From contig NC_088681.1 in assembly GCF_950023065.1 (NCBI RefSeq), positions 44,984,836-45,048,835 on the forward strand: 64,000 nt of DNA, written 5' to 3'. The translations under genes were made by a program, and so were the position numbers. Under the pieces are notes generated by a model. The model ran no database searches. It saw only the letters and a program-made list of their open reading frames with translations, and had not been told where the DNA came from. How positions within the stretch are numbered: position 1 is the first letter of the stretch; each line of letters starts with the position of its first letter. The stretch is from Planococcus citri. Lineage: Eukaryota; Arthropoda; Insecta; Hemiptera; Pseudococcidae. This document shows, in pieces, positions 36,401 to 43,859 of the stretch.

Positions 36401-37344
36401 CTAAAAAAGCTGAAATTAAAAAGAAAAAGCGAGTAAAACTTGCAGCGAATTTTACGAATCAGCCACCTAAGACTGACGACGAATTAAAAAACAAAGAGGT
36501 AAAAAACCCTACCAAAAAGGAAATAAAATTACCCACAACTACTCAAAATCCAGGGACACAAAACCCCCAACCATCCACAAGTGGAATCAAATTACGTCGA
36601 TCAGAACGCATGGCCGCTTACAGGCAAAGAATGGGCCCTACAAAGCCTAAAAAACTTAAGAAAACACTAAACGTCATAGACGTAGATGCTATCGACGTAG
36701 TTGATTACACTGATGGAGAATACATCAACTATTTTGCACCAGATCCTTGTGAGCTAATCAAGGATGAAACTGAAATCTCCTCTGACGAATCTGAGCTTGA
36801 CAATAGCAGCGACGACGGTCAATCAATCATAATGTCGCTAACAGACGACGATGACGTAGATCAGTTAAAAACTGAACAAGAAAAAGTATACGACGCATTG
36901 TCAGACAGTAGCTCTGAATCAGACTCAAAAGACAAGACCGAGAAACACAGCAAAAATACAGAGCTGAAGAAAATTTCAATCCTAAAACGTCCTTCACAAA
37001 AGGAAATAGAAAACATGATCAAAAGAGATCTCGACTTTGAACCCACAGAGGTTTACGATAAGGCTAATGAAGCCGAAAAACACAAAATCAAACAAAAATT
37101 CATTGAAAATTACTCAAACTTATCAAAAAAGATGAGACCAAAATTAAACATATGCGTAAGCAAGATCGTAGGTGACGCTTCAGTAAAAAAATACATAAGA
37201 GATCAAGTACAACTTGAAAAACTAAAGAAAAAAGAAAATCACGAAAAATTACGCCAAGACATGGCGGATAGACGAGAAAAACGAATTACATTGGAAAAAG
37301 CTAAGAAAAAGCTTAATGACCTACGAGAAAGTGACGATACGTAA
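30418..37344 (+). CDS. pol: Pol: SGNH-like, protease, RT, RNase H (decayed), integrase, second RNase H, GPY/F, charged tail
   Basis: Made as Gag-Pol by -1 shift; the frame is open from 30364 and the first ATG is 30418, so residues are counted from there (2308 aa). Residues ~15-230: SGNH-hydrolase-like, G20-D-G and GQIEFN (71-76). Protease: D512-T-G-A and a later VIIGR. RT ~760-960: D836 (TLDFTSGFWQ) and FVDD with D898-D899. First RNase H ~1050-1150: D1057 kept, but the expected Glu is Asp and the next Asp is lost. Integrase: zinc finger H1307, H1312, C1342, C1345; catalytic D1374, D1437, E1472. Second RNase H ~1590-1735: D1592, E1637, D1661, D1726, all present. GPY at 1811-1813. Residues ~1820-2308: K/E-rich with acidic S/D runs and a second LRRSER. 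Total length is about twice a usual Gypsy pol. Confidence 0.95.
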   Translation: MLPPPIMQKNAFTEDYIWIGDGIVHFVRRGTVRRAEQLPEYIRDQIDIRTLLKLVCKTNFPKNAKYILSAGQIEFNHFNAPTEMVKDKLRLIVNALLEKGAERIILLMPIAKPPKKGEQGTSLHRYKEYRKMFQEIADDHPRVTFHKQIAYEFLRTETVESNKKGWFIQPEESPNGEVMPIEATFHYCQAYDRYYPDMAMYPIVMDLLCKILLDVDDSGEEMPKTGSLLKEPISYVRENKFSECCTQKTQDKIQLNRNMMKTLVAVLAQKVDIDPATGEYMRREFRSQENGKAEFVRITYDPPTKSAQLSKPYNAETAMKPKSKKHILEEQKQIEGEDKTDIENEIKTFEVKSLNMNGTIPPDKIVHYDYYEYDSILGMKKIKIDNLGNREIYEDKASQMRPNDRLNEAILMMPDIMDLNDVQLSFVDNLKDDPWIKISKYEPNEDEEHPNQIKKIELTLEQKALDILEFMKTNESEARHETNIQRPTINTEDYYCAIPIFIDNIPIPAQLDTGALPNAMTKPVVDYLTREHPQWIKYIKLDHPVNLKLADNKIIRAMTHIVEVCVRIGNHMLTMPFFILDTDGYSVIIGRLSLRYLGIKIDCENGQERAICNPKNGIPFTIPFLTEDERFELTPRFGYGSLPLKAMMVCPQNVHSTVRMIKNHTQYLDEDWAHEQEKARELYKKNMKIDLNNLVVKGWITLEEANNAWKELEEYCDIFSFNAGKYKGEQVRFKFINDIKEPDLKKWRGEKFRPSQKIIESLRRAISKMLKLGIIRPSRSNYINTTAPVIKKSGDIRLCLDADELNAVLQKVLTEPSPIEWIIYENTSDKYFCTLDFTSGFWQLVLHEASRKFTAFQVCGQVYEFCRLPYGLKISSGEFVHMMNQVIPDQKGITKFVDDVKVSGATFQETLKRLLHVFERIRENGLKLNPTKTQFFREYAEHLGFVISKDEISKQKDKVTKFMEFVDKHTNKKGKFNITTVKQLLQLIGLTGLYRNFIPNYMQLLRPIYNLTVGKSAKDGKILWGPAQEEAFEKLKTEFCADFTLKPPPPDVELYLDTYVSEDAMNAVLFYITNKDKDDEQKHICLFVSIAFEAHQKNFTPFDKDMMALVQVLKRLQMWVFGRVIHVKKNLLATINKYRDMMQTHRKAAYWITMLNCFDLQFSMTKSNRMLYMMKAPELEIKNFETMISTFDLKFLDENVPRLFDKMSNISKYQQTDENCIAMMKIMKEYIPVKNKKELDKKKRLLNRYKIVNQCNTNIGERNESDTDEEIQDTAKKKEILMKRLEDDTYVPYLPTELFYDTVDFLHTAYGHTSANKLDAAFRRIYYHPKSLDYIREITNACIICKLNKNYAQPKVLEFGKIEAYSMGEVLSVDIYGPVPAIQGAPRYLLVAKDIFTGRNWLRSMPEIKKENVCREMKTILEWIDKKGIKPKKVISDNGKQFINDDWYNLLEDRNIKVAHTNAYNPQSSSVERTMRIIGDKLRTKINKLHDPFTTHIWWHTYVQEIEDEINNTPGPFGFKPNEAWGIQDCITDKMPHKGAKYDFKHKLIKLLHKLAKIKLPSMTIEQNHKTTLIPEKDVYSDPDGYARVTADGACSKNGDEDAVAGIGICFSTDSTKNISQKLEFDGEFSLSNNYAELKAIIVALETMLKNNFKKVKCFSDSNYAIKALNYTVTRWQQNNWLNSRKKPVHHKILFERILELVKKFTSVQFIHVYARKIEYTNVIADQLAKKAVYTTEHMKSKVESMTPSQIIENYIRERRRLQRIEEEYKYNKEHPDPTILKKGDMVLLTNHKQSSKDKCTGEKFYPKKVGPYLVIKRTGINSYLLEPTDDSNINRVANIRQLTLFLTQKEIDRMEKDDKLHSYIDQRKMIDKIKDFLNKHKHDDQKSSTTDSEEDMLERIQGIPLATDAEKKIFHEGSKMVIKKLIDVAREQRLQLRNKKKLEAQLQPKQTQNEEKESTQDKNSTDESTGAQKARKLRKKLYKKRKQEKSDNEAKKAEIKKKKRVKLAANFTNQPPKTDDELKNKEVKNPTKKEIKLPTTTQNPGTQNPQPSTSGIKLRRSERMAAYRQRMGPTKPKKLKKTLNVIDVDAIDVVDYTDGEYINYFAPDPCELIKDETEISSDESELDNSSDDGQSIIMSLTDDDDVDQLKTEQEKVYDALSDSSSESDSKDKTEKHSKNTELKKISILKRPSQKEIENMIKRDLDFEPTEVYDKANEAEKHKIKQKFIENYSNLSKKMRPKLNICVSKIVGDASVKKYIRDQVQLEKLKKKENHEKLRQDMADRREKRITLEKAKKKLNDLRESDDT

Positions 37345-37847
37345 AAAGTTTCGGAAAAATCGCGAAATTTCGACTAAATAGGTAACATACCTACCTAACA
37401 AAAATATGCATAAAAAATTTTCTAGACAATTTTCATATAATCACAACTACCGCATTTGACCAACGCAGTTGGAATTTTTAAATTCGGATTAAAATTCGCG
37501 AAGTTAATTTTTCCCTCAAAATTAGGTAAATTCCCTTCGAGGGAAAAAAGGGAAAAATAACCTCAAGTAAAATTTAGACAAACGGAAAGTATTTCGATCT
37601 TGACTGTTGTTTTTTGCGAAATATCGAAGAAGTAAAATTTCGAATAGACAAAGTGAAGTTATTTCCAACGACGTGCGTGCATATACGTAATACGGATTGA
37701 TAAAAGACAAACCGATCGCAGATAATCGATTTTCGAGACAGTATCACGTTCAATTTTGCATCTAAGCAAAATCACTGAGTGTATTTTCGCGATAAAGTCG
37801 AAACCGATTACCTATAGACGCGAGTGCTAAACGTAACGTATTTAACA
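37345..37847 (+). other. Non-coding spacer after pol
   Basis: AT-rich sequence between pol and the 107-aa ORF. It has no open frame of note and no clear splice acceptor that I could fix. Confidence 0.5.
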
Positions 37848-38171
37848 ATGGCTATCCACAGTTTTGTCCTCGAAGTTCGTCAAAGACGTCAAGAAGCGAC
37901 CATCAGCATTGATTTCATGAGCGACATCGGAGACGCATATAGACAAATCCGAATTTCGACCTTTTTGAATTGGATGCGCAGCCTCCTGATCTTCGACGAG
38001 CCAGAAATTTCAAGCAGCGATGGGTACGTGATCACGGTAACTCGAATTGTGCGAAGAGGAGATGAAATTCGTACGACGGTGAAAATCAATGGACAAATCC
38101 GTACTCGACCCAACATCCCGGTATCCACATTTCGAGAAATTTTCCGCTCGTTTGGAATCCGACGACCTTAA
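37848..38171 (+). CDS. Unrecognised 107-aa protein of the retrotransposon
   Basis: The ATG at 37848 lies in a good context (ACAATGG) and the frame closes at TAA 38169-38171. The frame is open upstream to a GTG at 37824, but ATG is preferred. The product is small and basic, with an alternating hydrophobic/charged pattern (VLEVRQRRQEATISIDF) that suggests beta strands, and an Arg-rich C terminus ending GIRRP. There is no signal peptide, membrane segment or known motif. It lies in the same orientation as pol, inside the element, so it is probably an accessory protein. Expression might need splicing or an internal promoter. I do not recognise the family. Confidence 0.6.
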   Translation: MAIHSFVLEVRQRRQEATISIDFMSDIGDAYRQIRISTFLNWMRSLLIFDEPEISSSDGYVITVTRIVRRGDEIRTTVKINGQIRTRPNIPVSTFREIFRSFGIRRP

Positions 38172-38606
38172 ATAAGACATAAATTTACCTCCGAAGAAAA
38201 AATCTTCAACTTCGAGTCGAAGACTTAACATATTGCGACACGGTCGCTACTTCCGAAGATTTTCAGCCAAAAGGCTTAATTTACAATTAAGATTAACTAG
38301 AATAATAAGACTAGAATTAAGATTGTAAAATTTTTGAATAAAAATTTTCCACGACGTTAAAATGACTAGACTTTTATTTAGGTAAAACTTAAAAATAAAC
38401 AACAAGCCAAAAACAGGTAAATAAATTTATTTCATCAAAAAGAAAACCGAATGTGAGAAATTCGCATCAAGACTACAAGTTCGATACGTAAGTATTAGGT
38501 ACAAAATAGGTAAGTAATACCTACGTAACTGAATAATTAAATTCAAATACTCAAAACTATTTTCGCATAGCGAATACCTAAAACATTGACTTTTCCAAAA
38601 TTTTGA

Positions 38607-38861
38607 AACACATTTCGAACCAAAATTGAATTTTTAATATTGCGACAAGCATCACTTTTTGATTCAAAGTCAAAATTTTTCCAAAACCAACGAATAAACA
38701 GAAGTAGACGAGTTTACTTCGGAGAATTCATCGAACACGATGAAAACGACATTTGGCAACATAGCCAACACAAACCAATTCAAATTGAGCTGATTGTATC
38801 AGCCGATTACATGACTAGATTTTTTCACATAAGACAACAAGTTTTTATTAAAAGTACATAA
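38607..38861 (+). other. Possible degenerate or exon-like open segment inside the element
   Basis: The frame is open from 38607 to TAA 38859-38861 but has no suitably placed ATG. The C-terminal half (IQIELIVSADYMTRFFHIRQ) has the same rhythm as part of the 107-aa protein (ISIDFMSDIGDAYRQIRIST). It may be a decayed duplicate or an exon reached by splicing. Evidence is weak. Confidence 0.3.
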
Positions 38862-39515
38862 CAAAGTAAAAATATTCTTAGACTAAAAGATTCACACAAC
38901 CTTAAGGAACATTTCTATCGAAACAGAATTTTGAAATATTAATTAGCAACTGAAATATGACGTAAAATTCGAAATCGAGCATAGCTCGACACGTTTACAA
39001 TTGGACAGCAGAAATTCTTGGAACTTATCGTAGTTACCACTACAAACACATCACTTACACGATCGGTTCGCAACCAGCCGCCCGACCGGCGCCGTTTTCG
39101 CCAACCGAACGCTACGAACGTAGATGAAGTAGGTAGGCGGGGGATTCAGATAAGCCAACACAACCGGCTGCATCGAGCGACACGCCGTACTTTACGAACA
39201 TTATTGTTTTGTTCTCCGTTCGGGTATGTGCTTGCTCGTGTACTTTTGCTAATTTCTGCTCTTTTAAGTTGAAAGTTTTTTATAAAACGTGTCTTCTGTG
39301 ACGTGCAATCGTGCGAATTACTTCGCGAACTAATTGGTAACGTGATTTATCGAAAAATCCAAACATTTTTCGCGACTTTGTGCGAAAGGATTTCGGAATC
39401 CAACGTGCGCTCGGTAGTGAGACGTGCGATTCAAGTCACGATCATACTTTTGTGTAAAGTGCGATTTATTTCATACTCTTAAGCTCGAAAGCTTAATTTC
39501 AAATCGCGAGTGCGA
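38862..39515 (+). other. Non-coding segment with GC-rich block, possible internal promoter/5' UTR
   Basis: The sequence at about 39060-39250 is clearly GC-richer than its neighbours. It is followed by TTATAAAA at about 39278 and a long CG-word-rich stretch up to the next ATG at 39516. This could be an internal promoter and 5' UTR for the downstream spliced gene, or simply captured host sequence. The 39018-39272 frame lacks an ATG and is not accepted as a gene. Confidence 0.35.
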
Positions 39516-39806
39516 ATGTCGGAAGGTGAGAAAGTATACGAATTTCCACCGATCGAAAAACGGCTCGCGGACATAGACCCACAGTGGAAAGTGTCGACGA
39601 ATCCGCACGTTGACGAATCCGAAGTGCTAGCGACGCAAAATCGCGACTTTTGTGCATATCACACACAACGATTCGGGCTTGCCACCAAACCTGGTGATTG
39701 GATCAGAGTAGCGAGAAAAATCGTGAAAGAGGCCAAACCTGGACCAGACGAGCCAACTTCAAGTACGAAAAGTACTAATAACGACAAAGACGGTGAGTGT
39801 AAATAA
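39516..39806 (+). CDS. 96-aa ORF / first exon of a downstream spliced gene
   Basis: The ATG is at 39516; unspliced, it ends at TAA 39804-39806. The product is acidic to neutral, with a central HTQRFGLATKPGDWIRVARK segment and an S/T/N/D-rich end. No known domain is recognised. Its last codons overlap a consensus donor, GTGAGT at 39793-39798 preceded by ACG, so it is probably exon 1 of a longer transcript. Spliced to the CAG at 39917-39919, its frame would run to TGA 40024-40026 through an Arg/Lys-rich stretch. Spliced to the weaker CCAG ending at 39935, it would instead join in frame to the RING ORF. Which form is made cannot be told from sequence. Confidence 0.55.
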   Translation: MSEGEKVYEFPPIEKRLADIDPQWKVSTNPHVDESEVLATQNRDFCAYHTQRFGLATKPGDWIRVARKIVKEAKPGPDEPTSSTKSTNNDKDGECK

Positions 39807-39919
39807 TAACACATATTTATTCTGCTTTTTAATGCATGACTTTATTTACGTAAAATCGAAACATCCGTGAACAAGTGCCGAATTTATCGCGTATTTTTTC
39901 GTTTCATTTTGCTTCACAG
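39793..39919 (+). other. Candidate 127-nt intron inside the element
   Basis: It starts with GTGAGT (39793) and ends in a T-rich tract followed by GCTTCACAG (39911-39919), with strong consensus at both ends and a normal arthropod intron length. The acceptor AG directly abuts the ATG of the 876-aa ORF at 39920. The same acceptor could serve the leader donor at 27926. Retention in a young retrotransposon implies that full-length genomic RNA is not spliced here. Confidence 0.65.
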
Positions 39920-42550
39920 ATGTCGTCGCTTCCAGCATTAACGTGCGAAAAATGCCACCTCGTAATCTTCAAACCGGCGATTACGGCAGACCTAAAGGAC
40001 GCCGCCACCGTACTCGCAACAAGTGATTGCAAACACGTATTCCACGCAGCTTGCGTAAGAGACATGTGCAATGAGGCAAATGCCAACGGACAACAAATGG
40101 TCCTCTGCCCACGTGATCAGTGTAACATGACACTTTACGCCTCACAATTTCATTTAATGCAGACAACGCTACAAGCGCTAGACTTACGTGCGCTGGCAAA
40201 CTCGACGGTGGAAATTGAAGCTCAATTCTGGCAGGATAGTCATGCCACTAGTGAGCAACAAATCGCGCAAACCCAAGCTTTAGTAGCGAAGCTACAGGCA
40301 GAACTTACGAGTACGAAAACTCAACTCGCTAAGACTAAAAGTCTTTACCAATTAGCTTTATCTAAAGCTAATGAGAGGCGATCACGATCAAGATCGACTA
40401 CACCAGCGAGAAACGCTGACGACGCATCCGTTATTCTCAGCACAGCTGCGAACGTATTATCAGTTCAATCTGACAACACAAACCAACCTGGTACATCAAC
40501 ATCGTCACCAGCTTCCTACGCAGCTGCAGCCGCAATCCAACCGGACTTCGAAAACATTCAACGTCCGATACATGAATACAGACCACCGCTAAAAAGTACA
40601 CAAGGTCAAAAATTGCCAACAGGCAATATTCAGAAGAGTTTTGCTCCGAACCCAGCGATAAGAGGCCGAGCTCCGACTCCTACGTACAATTCACAACAAC
40701 AGATGTTACAACATCAAATGCCGCCGCCACGGCTACCAAGAGGAGTATCTCCCGGCAACATTCGAATGTCGAAAGCAAATCAACAACGTGCCGCAGCAGC
40801 ACAGCAGCAAATGGCACCAAATGCCAACGTAAATCTGGCAGCAGCCAGACCTGACCAGGTACCTCCTCACGTTTCGGTGATGGACCAGGTACCACAATAC
40901 GACGATCAAGGCAAATTGATACCACCTGCGCTACACACGCCATCGACACAAACACGCAGCATTTATCGAACTCAACAGACAAAAAGTCGAAGCAAACAAG
41001 AACGTGAACGTAAAGGACCTTTCGCACAGACGAAACGAGAACACGATCGATTTTTTCGACGATATGCGATAAAAGCAACGACTTTATTTCCATTTTTTCC
41101 ACTACAATTCTACCCTTGTCGATATTCACTTCTTGCGACGTTTAACAATCAAGCCGCGAACGGCGTATACACTGCAATTGCAGCTCAAGATGTCCTAATG
41201 ATGGGAGATGGGTATATCTGGGGAATGATCCAGTATATGCTACGACTACGAGAGAATATGCTACAAGCATTACATCCAGGACTATACCGACGTGATTTGA
41301 GTATCGTTGACCTCATCGATACGTTAACAAAACTAAAACACGCACCACCGCGAGTCATGTACTCAATTGGAAACTGGGACATGTTTAATGGCATGTCTGC
41401 GAGGACTTTCCGCGATCATTATGCGGTACTACTACGACTCATGCGAAAGTATAATGTAAAAGAAATTTACATTATGCCACTAATGTATTTTCCCGACCAA
41501 AATGAGCAGCTCGTAGAGGCTTACACGAAGGTATTTACAGACTCTTGGTCTAGAACCTACAATGGTATTGTAGAGATAATGGGACCTGAAAACTTTTTTG
41601 GCAACATGCGACCGAACATGGACGACTTCGGACCGTGGTTTGAACCAGAGGTCTATCACGATTACGTATTCGCAATCCGCGACGACCTCATCATGCCGCC
41701 AAAAGATCCGAAAGAGCGGGAACGTGAAGAGAACGAAGGAGAAGAAGACGCCTTCCAATATTACGACGATGATACTTCTTCGGAATACTCGCAATCATCT
41801 CAACATTTCGTTCAACAGGACGATGAATTTCCGGAAAAACAAGCCGAATTACAATTCGAAAGTCCAGGAACGGATTACATACCGATTGGTCAGCAACAAG
41901 CTGGAGCTAACGACAATACACTCGTAAACGCTGGACTTAGTCAAGCCAACTTGGAGCAGTTCAACGCTCAACAAGCGCAACAAGCGCAACAACACGTTGC
42001 AATGGAAGGTATCGAAACCACACCGGAAACGGTACAAAAGATGGTTGAAGTACCTGGAGGACAACAAATGATGAACATTTCGACTACCAGATTCAATCAA
42101 GCTTGCGACGAATTGAATCAAACTATTCAGCAACATGCTTCTGAAACGAAACAAATGCAACCATTTGGAAACAATCAAGTTGCAAAACACCACGGGCTAC
42201 CCCCAACGATCGATAAACCAGCTTTCACCATTTTGCGAGATGGAAAAACTGAGTACACTGGACACAGCCCAAACACACCTGAAAAAATGGAAGAAGGAGT
42301 GGAAACGACTGTTCTACCAGGAACGGTTCCATTTTCAGAATACCCTTCAACGTCAAACCCTGGTACGCCACAGGCGTCGATAAACACGACGCAAGGATCC
42401 ACAGGATCATCGCCGAATAAGTCGCAAAATGCAGCAAACTTCCTTACTAGTACGCCGAAACCTCAACGCCAACAAGGCGAAGCGAATAGCAACAAAGATA
42501 GCGCAAACGCTACAATCAACCACGAAGATGCTGACATGCCAGAGAGTTAA
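39920..42550 (+). CDS. 876-aa RING finger / coiled-coil / SGNH-like protein in the env position
   Basis: The start ATG directly follows a splice acceptor; the frame is open upstream from 39875. Residues 9-68 form a RING-like zinc finger: C9-x2-C12, then CxHVFHAAC, then C63-x4-C68, where the last pair is wider than the usual x2. RING domains usually recruit E2 enzymes for ubiquitin transfer. Residues ~110-165 are a Q/K/L-rich probable coiled coil, ending in an RRSRSRS stretch. Residues ~190-400 are disordered and Q/P/A-rich. Residues ~425-600 are SGNH-like: MGDGYIW with G429-D-G, IGNWDMFNG at 484-487, then VKEIYIMPLMYF. The tail is acidic, then Q/S/T/P-rich. No signal peptide, fusion peptide or membrane anchor is visible, so it is not a typical Env. 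Function is unknown. Confidence 0.85.
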   Translation: MSSLPALTCEKCHLVIFKPAITADLKDAATVLATSDCKHVFHAACVRDMCNEANANGQQMVLCPRDQCNMTLYASQFHLMQTTLQALDLRALANSTVEIEAQFWQDSHATSEQQIAQTQALVAKLQAELTSTKTQLAKTKSLYQLALSKANERRSRSRSTTPARNADDASVILSTAANVLSVQSDNTNQPGTSTSSPASYAAAAAIQPDFENIQRPIHEYRPPLKSTQGQKLPTGNIQKSFAPNPAIRGRAPTPTYNSQQQMLQHQMPPPRLPRGVSPGNIRMSKANQQRAAAAQQQMAPNANVNLAAARPDQVPPHVSVMDQVPQYDDQGKLIPPALHTPSTQTRSIYRTQQTKSRSKQERERKGPFAQTKREHDRFFRRYAIKATTLFPFFPLQFYPCRYSLLATFNNQAANGVYTAIAAQDVLMMGDGYIWGMIQYMLRLRENMLQALHPGLYRRDLSIVDLIDTLTKLKHAPPRVMYSIGNWDMFNGMSARTFRDHYAVLLRLMRKYNVKEIYIMPLMYFPDQNEQLVEAYTKVFTDSWSRTYNGIVEIMGPENFFGNMRPNMDDFGPWFEPEVYHDYVFAIRDDLIMPPKDPKEREREENEGEEDAFQYYDDDTSSEYSQSSQHFVQQDDEFPEKQAELQFESPGTDYIPIGQQQAGANDNTLVNAGLSQANLEQFNAQQAQQAQQHVAMEGIETTPETVQKMVEVPGGQQMMNISTTRFNQACDELNQTIQQHASETKQMQPFGNNQVAKHHGLPPTIDKPAFTILRDGKTEYTGHSPNTPEKMEEGVETTVLPGTVPFSEYPSTSNPGTPQASINTTQGSTGSSPNKSQNAANFLTSTPKPQRQQGEANSNKDSANATINHEDADMPES

Positions 42551-43604
42551 TACGATACAATCGTAAACACAACTTAGACACAGTCTAATACATAAAATCT
42601 GGTGAAATTTAACAACTACGTACGACTCAGAAAAGATAGAAATTTTGACCATTTTTGAAATATAATTTCAACATCCAAATTGTAGGTACCTATCCGAAGA
42701 AAAGTAGGTACTGATAAATTCAAAAAAGGTTTGTACCTAGGGACCATTTTCACCAGAATTTTCATTAAAAAATCTTCCACTCGAAGTCGTATTTTTATTT
42801 TCGTAGTTTTGAACTTTGTTTAATTTTCCAAAATCGAGTGGACTAACGTAAAATTGCAAAAAATGAGTCGAAATTACCTTTTAACCTAATCGCGCAGCGA
42901 TATCAAATTGACATTTTGTAAAAATTACCCACAGGGTACCTTATTAATCAACTTTCTCAACAGCAATCGTCGAAGTATTATCGTAGTCGCCACTGACTTG
43001 GCATCATCGCAACCAAGGCGAGGTAACATTCCGCCAACGTTTTCAACGTCGTTATCTGTATTCAAAGAAGTCAACTTTAACATCCGACGATAATCATCTG
43101 TATTTTGGTTCGATAATTCGATTAATCCGCTACGTTGCATTTTCGATTGATATATATTGTGCTGATTGTTATAATTTGATTACATGTAATTTTACTCGGT
43201 CACAGACTGATTAATTTTTGTTTATCTATAATTGTGTTTTCGAAAGGACTGAGTAGAGTTAGTGTTATTTTGTAGAATTGACAAATTTCTCCACGCATCT
43301 ATACAGTCCTATTTTCTATTGTATTTTGTTAACTTTTTGTAAATTTTTAGAAGTTCTAAGTTTTTTGTAATATTTTCACACTCGAGTTGCGACACGACTC
43401 ACTACCACAGGTAGACGACAAGTACCTTCAACTTGGATGCACAGCATCCAACTTTCGGTTCGCTTCTTCGACTTTGTCTCGCCTATCCTTTTCGATTTGG
43501 GAGTTTGAAAAAATTATTAGTTTAGGGAAAACGTCTTTATTTTTGATTTCTGTCGCTAGATAGCACATACTTACCCGATGTTTTCAACTTTGTGTATTCT
43601 GTCC
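42551..43604 (+). other. AT-rich 3' non-coding region of the element
   Basis: No open frame of note; one short frame pair at 42908-43140 is open on both strands and not convincing. It probably contains signals for packaging or RNA ends, but none is identifiable. Confidence 0.45.
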
Positions 43605-43848
43605 TTATTCGTTGCTCGTATCTTCGGATGCGATAGCGGGTGGTGCAGGGTCGCGAAGGGGAGCTTCGGGGGTATTGCTACGTGCACAGTGGGCTAAAAT
43701 TGGATTTACTCTGCCTCGAATTTCCCGCAGTGGAACACCACGAGGGGCAGAGACTGCTCCCACAGGGACCAGCCTTACAGCTTCGACATATCTTTCTCTC
43801 TCTGATCCGTGCTTTCCACGACTGGTTATACTCATTGAGTAAAGCCAC
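43605..43848. other. GC-rich block before the 3' LTR, open in several frames
   Basis: In contrast to the AT-rich 3' region, 43605-43845 is GC-rich and open on plus in two frames (43612-43842 and 43640-43900) and on minus (43605-43835). The 43640 frame runs into the LTR. No known domain appears in any frame, so it is more likely structured RNA, a regulatory block or captured host DNA than a gene. Confidence 0.35.
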
Positions 43849-43855
43849 GAAGGGG
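43849..43855 (+). promoter_or_regulatory. Weak polypurine tract (GAAGGGG)
   Basis: The only purine run just before the 3' LTR, separated from the TG by CATA. It is in the right place for plus-strand primer formation but shorter than a typical PPT. Confidence 0.5.
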
Positions 43856-43859
43856 CATA

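Noticed and set aside
39920..42550. Envelope glycoprotein
   Set aside because: Position and splice acceptor fit env, but no signal peptide, furin site, fusion peptide or membrane anchor was found. RING and SGNH-like signatures are present instead.
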